Positions 56,665 to 64,000 of a stretch of DNA of 64,000 bases are shown here, in pieces. The notes under the pieces were generated by a model. The model did not search any database. It saw only the letters and a program-made list of their open reading frames with translations, and was not told the origin of the DNA. Source of the stretch: Acidobacteriota bacterium. GTDB lineage: Bacteria > Acidobacteriota > Terriglobia > Bryobacterales > Bryobacteraceae. A program made the position numbers and the translations under genes. Location: the NCBI GenBank assembly GCA_016870995.1, contig VFZU01000003.1, forward strand, positions 62,001-126,000, in the 5' to 3' direction. The number at the start of each line of letters is the position of its first letter. Position 1 is the first letter of the stretch.

Positions 56665-59600
56665 GTGACCAGACTTGTCCTTACTCTACTATTGGCAAGT
56701 AGCATTGCGCTATTTGCTCAAGCCAGCTCTCTCCAGGGCACCGTGTCCGACCAGCAAGGTGCCGCAATTGGCGATGCCATCGTCGCCATCACCAACCAGG
56801 AAACTTCCACCTCACGCCGTGGCATCTCAACGGCAACGGGTTCTTACAGCTTCCCGCAAGTGCCCCCCGGCACTTACAAGGTGGAAGTCACCAAACCCGG
56901 CTTCAAATCCTCAATCCAGCAGGTTCGCCTCCAGATCAACACTCCGGCCACGCTCGACCTCAAACTCGAACTTGGCCAGGTATCAGAATCAATCAACGTC
57001 GTTGCGGAAACTCCAACCGTCAACACCCAGAACGCTTCTGTGGGCAACCCCTTCACCGAGCTCCAGATCCGCCAGTTGCCGCTCCTCACGCGCAACGTCG
57101 TCGATCTGTTGAGCCTCCAGCCCGGCGTCACCCCTACGGGTGAAGTAGCCGGTGCCAAGCGCGATCAAAACAACGTCACGCTCGACGGCGTCGACGTCAA
57201 CGATCCTCAGGGTGCTACCTCTGGCTTTAGCTCGGTTCTGCCGGTGCCTCTCGATTCCGTGCAGGAATTCCGCACCACGGTCGCTGGCGTCGGTGCCGAC
57301 CAGGGCCGCTCCTCCGGCGGGCAGGTCTCGCTGGTCACCAAGTCCGGCTCCAACCAGTTCCATGGTTCGCTCTATGAGTTCCATCGCAACGTAAAGACTG
57401 CCGCCAACAATTGGTTCTCCAACCGCGCCGGTATTGCCCGCGAAAACCTCATCCGCAACCAGTACGGCGCTTCTCTCGGCGGCCGCATCATCAAAGACCG
57501 TATCTTCTTCTTCGGCAATTGGGAAGACCGCCGCGACGCCACCGCCGTGGGTGTCAATCGCATCGTCCCTTCAGAAACCTACAAGCAGGGCATCGTACAG
57601 TTCCGCATGAGCAACGGCCAGATCGGCCAGCTCAATCCCGCGCAGATCCGCCAGATCGACCCTCTCGGCATCGGGATCAACCAAACCATGCTCGACCTCT
57701 TTAGGAAGTACCCCACGGGCAACGACCCCGCCTCATCGGCAGACCGTGGCCTCAACTTCTCGATCCTCCGATTCAACGCTCCGAAGAAGCTCAACTACCG
57801 CACCTACGTTCTCAAGAACGATTTCAATATCGACAAAGCGGGCAAGCATACGCTCAGCTTGCGCGGCACGCTCGCTGACAACTCAGAAGACGATGTCCTC
57901 GCGCAGTTCCCGGGCCTTCCGTCCCAGGCGCAGCGTGTCGATCAATCGAAGGGCTTCTCTTCGCGCTACACCACTGTGCTGACGCCAACCCTCGTCAACA
58001 CCTTCAACTACGGCTACACGCGCTTGAAGAACGTCACCACGGGCGCACCCGGGCCCAGCCTCGCGTTCTACTTCGCAAATCCCGAAACCAGCTTCCCCCG
58101 TGCTCTCAATCGCATCGCTCCGGTCCACAACTTCGTCGACGACGCCACCTGGACCAAAGGCCGTCACACCGTCCAATTCGGCGTCAACATGCGCTTGAAT
58201 ACAAACGACCGCGCCAGCTTCGCCACCTCGTTCCCCAGCTACAGTTTCAGCCGCAATACGCTCGCTGGCCTTGGCGCGGACATCACCGATTCGATCAACG
58301 CCTTCATCCGTCCCCTCTACGGCGACAACTCGCTCCGCCTCACCGAAGCGACTCCCGTGCAGAATGCGATGGGCCCCCTGTTCGGCATCATCAATCAGTA
58401 CAGCGCCACCTACAACTTCGGCCGCGATGGCAAGGCAATCCCCTTCGGCCAGCCCATCCCGCGCGTCTTCGGCTCGAACGAATATGAGTTCTACGCCCAG
58501 GACACCTTCAAGATCACCCGCAGCTTCACCGTCACCTACGGTCTCCGCTACGGCATCTACACCAACCCTTACGAGAAGAACGGCGTGCAGGTCAACCCCA
58601 CGCAACCTCTCGATCAGTACTTCGCCAATCGCGCCGGTGGTCAAGCGGCTGGTATCCCCAGCTTCGCCAATCCTCTCGCATTGCTCACCTACGGCCTTTC
58701 CGGCCCTCTCAACAACGGCCCCGGCTACTACAAGCGCGACTTGAATAACTTCGCTCCCCGCGCCTCCATCGCCTGGGCACCCGAGGGTGACAACATCGTG
58801 ACCAAGATCCTCGGCAAGGGTAGCGTTCTTCGCGCCGGCGCTGGCATCCTCTACGATCGCTACGGCAACCAGATGGCGGTGACCTTCGCCAACTCTGGTT
58901 CCCCCGGCCTCGCCACGCAGGTAACGCAGTTGGCCAACACCAACTTCTCCACCTCCACCCGATACAACGGCTCGAATCTCCCAGCCCTGCCCCCTGCCCC
59001 CTCGGGCGGTATGCCCTTCACTCCGCCCACCATCGTCGGTGGTTTCACCAGCTTCTCCGGTGTCAACCCCACGCTGGTCGCGCCTTACTCGATCCCGCTC
59101 AACATGTCCTACACGCGTCCTCTTCCGAAGAACCTCGTCGTCGAAGTCGGCTATGTCGGTCGTCTCTCGCGCAAGGGCCTCCTGCGTCAGGACTACTCGC
59201 AGCCTCTCACCAACTTCAAGGATCCCCGCTCCGGCCAGACCTGGACCGAAGCCAGCGGTCAGCTCTATGATTTTTTCCTCAAGGGCATTACCCCGGCTCA
59301 AGTCCGCACGAACCCGAGCCTCGTCGGTCAGATCCCCTTCTTTGAAAACATGTTCCCTGGCGCAGCCAACCTCAGCTTCACCGGCAGCGCTACGGCGAAC
59401 TACTTTAACACCGTCTACGGCACCTACGCCGGCAGCGACCTCGATGCCCTCAACGATATGGATCGCGTTCGCCGCGCCAATGGCCGCTGCATCTCGGTGA
59501 CGGGTTGCAATACCTTCTTCGCCAACCAGGCCGCTGGTATGACCGTCTGGACCAACGCCTCCAACGCCAGCTACCACTCTGGCAATCTCGTCATCCGTCG

Positions 59601-60336
59601 CCCGCTTGAGAAAGGTTGGGGTTTCGACTTCAATTACACGCTCAGCAAGGCCTTCGACATTGCTTCCGGCAACGAATCCGCCATCGGTTCCACCACCGAC
59701 GGCGCAGGCGGCAGCATCATTCAGGACGCCTTCAACCCCCGCGGTTCCTACGGCGTTTCTGCCTTCGACATTCGTCACAACGCCACCATGAACACGGTCG
59801 TCGAACTGCCCTTCGGCAAAGGCAAAAAGTTCATCAACTCTTCTAACCCTTGGGTCGACCAGGTCGTCGTCGGCTGGCAGATCTCCATGCTGGGCCGCTT
59901 CCGCTCAGGCCTACCTCAAGACATCACCAATGGCGGTGTCTATCCCACCAACTACCTCAACTCCGCGCTTGCCATTCGCAAGCCGGGCGTGCCGCAACCG
60001 GTTCAGGGCGTCACCTTCAACCAGAACGGCAACCCCTCCATCTTCCAGAACACCGGTGTCATCAGTTCCTACATCGGTCAGTATCCCGGCACTGTCGGCG
60101 AACGCGGCATCGTCCGCGCCGCTGGCACCACCAATTTCGACCTCTCCCTCGGCAAGCGCTTCAAGATGCCGTTCGAAGGTCACACGCTGCAGTTCCGCGC
60201 TGAGGCATTCAACGCCTTCAACAACGTCAACTTCACCACGATCACGCTCAACCTGACACAGCCCGCCAACTTCGGGCAGTTCACGGCTGCTGCCGATGCT
60301 CGTGTGATGCAGTTCGCGCTGCGCTACGAATTCTAG
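56665..60336 (+). CDS. TonB-dependent receptor, Oar-like, with carboxypeptidase-regulatory-like N-domain
   Basis: A 1,223-residue outer-membrane receptor from a GTG start preceded by CAGGGG. MTRLVLTLLLASSIALFAQA is a signal peptide. LQGTVSDQQGAAIGDAIVAI ... YSFPQVPPGTYKVEVTKPGF is the N-terminal beta sandwich. A plug with NNVTLDGVDVNDPQG and RTTVAGVGADQGRSSGGQVS follows, and the barrel ends FALRYEF. It is paralogous to the 3443-7144 receptor. The gap to the DUF1501 gene is 96 bases, so it may share that transcript. It would import a bulky substrate linked to the neighbours. Confidence 0.93.
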   Translation: MTRLVLTLLLASSIALFAQASSLQGTVSDQQGAAIGDAIVAITNQETSTSRRGISTATGSYSFPQVPPGTYKVEVTKPGFKSSIQQVRLQINTPATLDLKLELGQVSESINVVAETPTVNTQNASVGNPFTELQIRQLPLLTRNVVDLLSLQPGVTPTGEVAGAKRDQNNVTLDGVDVNDPQGATSGFSSVLPVPLDSVQEFRTTVAGVGADQGRSSGGQVSLVTKSGSNQFHGSLYEFHRNVKTAANNWFSNRAGIARENLIRNQYGASLGGRIIKDRIFFFGNWEDRRDATAVGVNRIVPSETYKQGIVQFRMSNGQIGQLNPAQIRQIDPLGIGINQTMLDLFRKYPTGNDPASSADRGLNFSILRFNAPKKLNYRTYVLKNDFNIDKAGKHTLSLRGTLADNSEDDVLAQFPGLPSQAQRVDQSKGFSSRYTTVLTPTLVNTFNYGYTRLKNVTTGAPGPSLAFYFANPETSFPRALNRIAPVHNFVDDATWTKGRHTVQFGVNMRLNTNDRASFATSFPSYSFSRNTLAGLGADITDSINAFIRPLYGDNSLRLTEATPVQNAMGPLFGIINQYSATYNFGRDGKAIPFGQPIPRVFGSNEYEFYAQDTFKITRSFTVTYGLRYGIYTNPYEKNGVQVNPTQPLDQYFANRAGGQAAGIPSFANPLALLTYGLSGPLNNGPGYYKRDLNNFAPRASIAWAPEGDNIVTKILGKGSVLRAGAGILYDRYGNQMAVTFANSGSPGLATQVTQLANTNFSTSTRYNGSNLPALPPAPSGGMPFTPPTIVGGFTSFSGVNPTLVAPYSIPLNMSYTRPLPKNLVVEVGYVGRLSRKGLLRQDYSQPLTNFKDPRSGQTWTEASGQLYDFFLKGITPAQVRTNPSLVGQIPFFENMFPGAANLSFTGSATANYFNTVYGTYAGSDLDALNDMDRVRRANGRCISVTGCNTFFANQAAGMTVWTNASNASYHSGNLVIRRPLEKGWGFDFNYTLSKAFDIASGNESAIGSTTDGAGGSIIQDAFNPRGSYGVSAFDIRHNATMNTVVELPFGKGKKFINSSNPWVDQVVVGWQISMLGRFRSGLPQDITNGGVYPTNYLNSALAIRKPGVPQPVQGVTFNQNGNPSIFQNTGVISSYIGQYPGTVGERGIVRAAGTTNFDLSLGKRFKMPFEGHTLQFRAEAFNAFNNVNFTTITLNLTQPANFGQFTAAADARVMQFALRYEF

Positions 60337-62273
60337 ACCAGCCGCTCGCCGGTTTCCCCGTCGAGCAGCACCGAATCAATCGGTGCCAGGCTGATCTCAA
60401 CCTGCTTCCCACCACGAAGGCGGATCGTTCGCGATCCGCCTTTGTTCGTGTGGATCGACACCAGCCCCGCCCCCGCATGCACCACATCTCCAGCCTGCGT
60501 GTAGAAGTGCACCCCACTCCCCTCCAGCACTTCCCGCCACTTCACCGGTGGCTCGGCGAAGAACTTCACACTCTTCGCCTGCTTCACTTCATCCTCAAAC
60601 TCAATCGAGAATCGCGATCCATCAAATCGCCCCGGCATTCCCTGAAAGATCACCAATCGCTTCCCATCCATCACCTTCGTCCGAATCCACTCTCGTTTCA
60701 AAGCTGTCAGCTTCCACGTATTCGCAAACAGCACTGCCTTGAACCGGCTCAAATCCACCTTTTCAAGATCCATCAAATGCACCGTCTCAATCGCCGCCCC
60801 CGCCTGATAAAGCGTTGTGATCGTCCGGTTCACTGCCAGAGGATCCGTCAGCGGGTCAGTTCCTTGCACCGATCCCGTGTAAAAAAACACTTCCGTGTCG
60901 AACACGGCCAACACATCGCCCGCCGGTTCATAACGCCGCTTGTCGTAAACCCGCAGCACTTTGTGCAACCGGTCAATCTCCGCCATCAGCCTCTTGTCGG
61001 CCCACCAGCCACTATTGTTCGCGGGCCCAAAGTCGTAATACCAATGCCCGGCCCCTCGCGTGAATCCCTCAAGGATATTCCTGCGGATCAAAGCCACATC
61101 AAGCGGCAAGTTCATCAACTCAAACGCCTGGTCCACATCGTTGCGCCACTTCCACGAGGGCGTCTGATCCATCTCATCGAGAAACAGCTTCCCGTTCAGC
61201 CGGATCGACTCCACCAGCGCCCGCGTAATCCCGCACGAACCCGGGTCGCGATACTGTGGCCCGTAGGCTTGCGGAGCGCTCAGATAGTCGATGTGCGGCG
61301 ATGCCAAAATGCGATCGAGACACAAGTGCCCACCCGTCGCATGGCGGTCAAACACGCTGAAGAAATACCCATAAAACGTCCCCGTCACAATCGGCCGCGG
61401 CCAGCTCTTCTTCACCAGCGCACAGAAGTATTCAATCCGCTCGGCTACCAGCTCCTGCTGGCAACGGTAGTAATCGATCACAACCTCTCGCTTCACCGGG
61501 TCACGAAAAATCCCCTGATCTTGCGCCTTACGCTCCTCAAGGCCCGGCACTCCCACCGCCGTCTTGCCCTTCTTCCGCCGCCAGGCGGCAAAGTGCTCCT
61601 GCATCGGCTTCGCCACATCCGGCTCGTTTCGCATGAAGCCCCAATAGTGCCACTCACCGTAAACCCCATTCGCCACATGCACGCCAATCAGCGCATTGCC
61701 CTCTGGCGTCTTGGCAAGTTGCCGCAACAGATCCACCGTATGTTTCGACGCAAACTCAAGCTAGGCCTTTGAAGCAATGCTCGCCCGCGGTGTCCTTCGC
61801 AGATCGTCCTGCATGTACCGCACAGGCAACTTCCGATCCGGCACTTCCGCTTCCCCATTCGCGTAGCGCGTCAGCTCGTCTGGATTCTGTTCTATCCACC
61901 ACGCCGGCGCATTCAAGTGCCACCGCAACACTACCCCCGCATCCGGGCACGCCTCAAGCACCCCACGAATCTGCCGCCGCGCCAGAGTAATGTCGAGCAC
62001 ACCCGGCTTCGGCAGGCAATCCTCCAAAAACAAATCCAGCTGATACAGCTTGAAGCCAATCGCCGCAAACTGGCGGATCGATTGCTGCGGCTGCTCGTCG
62101 AAGCTGAATCTCCCCCCAATACAATCCGTCAACGCGTAAAAACTCGCCATCGTCGGCTGCCCATTCACGAACAGCGTCGGCTTATTCAGATGCACCTTCA
62201 CCTCGGCCGAGAGCGGCCGCGAAGCCGCCAGCCCCAACGCCGCTCCCGCCTGCAAAAACAATCGCCGATCCAT
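60333..62273 (-). pseudogene. GH42-like beta-galactosidase-type gene with in-frame TAG
   Basis: One open frame from the Tat leader (MDRRLFLQAGAALGLAASRP) to 60333 is broken only by TAG at 61763-61761, between ASIASKA and LEFASKHTVDLL. Homologous proteins usually have a Trp at this spot in an S-x-A-S-x-x-W pattern, so TGG to TAG is the likely event. Downstream are NGVYGEWHYWG (acid/base Glu), FLDEMDQTPSWKW (nucleophile region) and a C-terminal A-domain-like part (TTLYQAGAAIETVHL). As it stands the product is a 170-residue fragment. A GH-A clan glycosidase is likely. Confidence 0.78.
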
Positions 62274-62277
62274 GGCT

Positions 62278-62589
62278 CTATTTATAATTCGTTGGCTGTC
62301 TCAGCCAGTGAATGATGATCCACAACCCGCCCCAGATCGCTGCATCCACAACCAGATATAACGGCACCCAGATCCACTCTCTCGCCAGCGTTGCATCGGA
62401 AAAGATCGTCGTCGATAGCAACGTCACCGCTGGATTCGTGATGGCCAAAATCACCATCGGGTTGGCATAAAACGGAGTGTCCGGCGCTCGCTCAGCCGCC
62501 TTCACCAGCAGGATCTGCCAGGTACACAACCCCAGATCAAACAACAGGCGTGCGAAAAATAATTGACGTGCGGAAAATGAGAGCTTCAA
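62278..62589 (-). CDS. Small membrane protein of unknown function
   Basis: A 103-residue protein from a TTG start that overlaps the intact-frame end of the TIM-barrel gene (ATTGA). Three hydrophobic segments are visible: LLFDLGLCTWQILLVKAA, VILAITNPAVTLLSTTIF and WVPLYLVVDAAIWGGLWIII. It lies four bases before the GH42-like gene. No family is recognised. Confidence 0.6.
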   Translation of the reverse strand: MKLSFSARQLFFARLLFDLGLCTWQILLVKAAERAPDTPFYANPMVILAITNPAVTLLSTTIFSDATLAREWIWVPLYLVVDAAIWGGLWIIIHWLRQPTNYK

Positions 62590-63476
62590 TTCTCCATGGT
62601 ACCCATGTACTCAAGAAAGTGCCGCGCATAACGGTCGAGCGTCGTCATGTCGCTGCCATCGATCAGCGGCGAACACATCTCATACGCCACCGTCCCGGTA
62701 AAGCCGCCTTAGCGCAGCGCCGCAAAAAACAACCCATAAGCGATAAACCCTTCCCCCATCGGCACCGCTTGCACCATCGGCATTTCTTCGCGATAGTTCA
62801 CCAGCCCCGGTTCATAGCGATACCGTGGCCGCTTGACATAATCAGCCACCGTCGTATGCACCGTCAACGGCGCCATCAACACCGCCGCCTGCGTTAGATC
62901 GGCACCATGCAGCGCCGGAGCCCACGCATCAAACCCAGCCCGGCAATTCGGTTCATCCACCTGTCGCAACAAATCATGCAGCGATTCATACCCACAACCC
63001 AGGTCATGATGATTCTGCACCGCGAGCGTCACCCCCAGATCGGCCGCCCTCTTCGATGCCTCCTTGAGTCCGCGCGCCACCATGCGCATCTGCTTCGTGT
63101 AATCATGCGCTGCATTCTCATAGCCGGTAAACACACGCACCACCGAACCACCCAGATCCACCGCCAACTGCGCCAGTGAAATCAGATACGCCGTCTGAAT
63201 CTCGAGCGTCGGCACATCCCCATGCTCGAGATCTGCCGTCAGATTGCAATACCCGGCCAGACACAGGTCCTTCAAGCCTCTTTTCTCAAGCCTCGTCCGC
63301 AACCGCGTCCGCGCCGCCTTGTTGAGATCAAGCACCGATGCATGCGGCCTTTTGGCGGCCAGCATCACCCCGCCAAAACCAAGCTCGGCGGCTTTATCGA
63401 CAAACTGCTCCATCGTTAATGCTGGCTGCCCCCAGAAGCCCGCATAGCTCACGGAATGCAACAACAGCGTGCTCAT
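62586..63476 (-). pseudogene. TIM-barrel sugar isomerase/epimerase-like gene with in-frame TAA
   Basis: The frame from MSTLLLHSVSYAGFWGQPAL runs to 62586 with a TAA at 62711-62709, giving FFAALR-stop-GGFTGTVAYEMCSPL. The tail after the stop (VAYEMCSPLIDGSD) is the expected last strand and Glu of xylose-isomerase-like TIM barrels, so a single nonsense change has cut ~40 residues. Upstream barrel parts are intact: FGGVMLAAKRPH, VRVFTGYENAAHD, VTLAVQNHHDLG and FDAWAPALHG (metal-site residues). The start overlaps the phosphoglucomutase stop as ATGA. Confidence 0.78.
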
Positions 63477-64000
63477 TTCGCAAAGGCCTCCGCGATGATG
63501 TTCTGCGCGTCAAGCTGTATCTGCTCAAGATGCACATCCCCCTCGTAGCTTTCCGCGTAGATCTTGTAAACTTCCTCGGTGCCAGACGGCCGCGCTGCGC
63601 ACCACCCCGCCTCAGTCACCAGCTTCAGCCCACCAATCGATTGCCCATTGCCCGGTGCCGCGGTCAGGATCTGTTCGATCTTCCCCCCAGCCAGCGTCGT
63701 TGCCGAGATATCCGTGGGCTTCAAATTCGCCAGGATCTTCTTCTGCCTCGCGTCCGCCGGCGCATCGATTCGCGCATAGCTCGGGTTGCCCAACTCCTCG
63801 GTCAACTCGGCGTAAATCATACCCGGGTCCTTGCCCATCTTCGCTGTCATCTCTGCTGCCAGCAATGCCGCCGCAATCCCGTCCTTGTCCGTCGTCCAAA
63901 CCTTGCCATCCCGCCTCAGGAACGTCGCCCCCGCGCTTTCTTCCCCAACAAAACCAAGCGTTCCGTCAATCAACCCATCCACAAACCACTTGAAGCCCAC
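63473..64000 (-). CDS. pgm: Phosphoglucomutase, alpha-D-glucose-specific (C-terminal part)
   Basis: The last 175 codons are in the window and the gene runs off the right edge. GFKWFVDGLIDGTLGFVGEE and SAGATFLRRDGKVWTTDKDG are the sugar-binding loop (GEESAG), and the C-terminal phosphate-binding block is in WCAARPSGTEEVYKIYAESY. These match the E. coli Pgm type closely. It interconverts glucose 1- and 6-phosphate. The stop overlaps the next gene start by four bases, indicating an operon with the TIM-barrel protein. Confidence 0.92.
   Translation of the reverse strand: MGFKWFVDGLIDGTLGFVGEESAGATFLRRDGKVWTTDKDGIAAALLAAEMTAKMGKDPGMIYAELTEELGNPSYARIDAPADARQKKILANLKPTDISATTLAGGKIEQILTAAPGNGQSIGGLKLVTEAGWCAARPSGTEEVYKIYAESYEGDVHLEQIQLDAQNIIAEAFAK

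Noticed and set aside
57883-59778. 631-residue open frame antisense to the second TonB receptor
   Set aside because: It has no family motif or leader and mirrors the GC-rich third positions of the receptor, so it is a coding shadow.

Overview
The window looks like chromosomal DNA of an Acidobacteriota member, most likely in the Bryobacterales / Solibacter lineage. This rests on protein content: two ~1,230-residue Oar-like TonB-dependent receptors with an N-terminal carboxypeptidase-regulatory-like domain, a DUF1549/DUF1553 cytochrome paired with a DUF1501 Tat protein, secreted oxidoreductases and TIM-barrel proteins, serine/threonine kinases, and GC-rich codon use. I see no insertion sequence, phage gene, integrase or CRISPR array. 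No gene-free stretch exceeds 300 bases; the longest, about 273 bases before position 51913, holds a good sigma70-type promoter.

Layout. 1-3.4 kb: end of a ribose-type sugar ABC transporter (- strand), then SRPBCC, DinB-like and secreted proteins. 3.4-7.1 kb: first TonB-dependent receptor. 7.3-9.0 kb: pyrF and selD (- strand); selD has an in-frame UGA at its catalytic position with a SECIS-like hairpin, so it appears to be a selenoprotein. 9.0-21.6 kb: mostly + strand housekeeping and envelope genes (subtilase, recX, YtxH and DUF948-type proteins, PHP phosphatase-like, HEAT protein, M1 peptidase, glycosyltransferase, nadA, moaA). 21.6-24.7 kb: DMT exporter with DUF3291 protein, a divergent FCD/GntR regulator with a perfect 20-bp operator-like palindrome, and a methyltransferase. 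24.7-26.8 kb: groES-groEL with a CIRCE element and a terminator. 26.9-31.5 kb: a tight four-gene operon of class A beta-lactamase-like protein, DJ-1/PfpI protein, ABC ATPase, and a fusion of an ABC-2 permease with an amidohydrolase. 31.5-37.9 kb: rhomboid protease, 2OG-Fe oxygenase, class II aldolase, Gfo/Idh/MocA protein, tRNA-Ser, a disrupted propeller-type gene, and a zinc dehydrogenase. 38.0-44.6 kb: a nitrogen-scavenging operon best read as guanidine degradation (carboxyguanidine deiminase subunits, biotin-dependent guanidine/urea carboxylase, allophanate hydrolase). 45.6-48.3 kb: a pseudokinase directly followed by an active-looking kinase. 48.3-51.6 kb: dihaem cytochrome c, YkgJ-like protein, NagX-like membrane protein, and a beta-propeller protein. 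51.9-60.3 kb: DUF1549/DUF1553, DUF1501 and a second TonB-dependent receptor. 60.3-64 kb: a - strand operon of phosphoglucomutase (partial), TIM-barrel protein, small membrane protein and GH42-like protein, in which two genes carry in-frame stops.

Two window-wide patterns stand out. Eight of ten convergent protein-gene pairs end in exactly the same four bases (YTAR), so the two stop codons overlap. Three genes are broken by a single in-frame nonsense codon with no frameshift.
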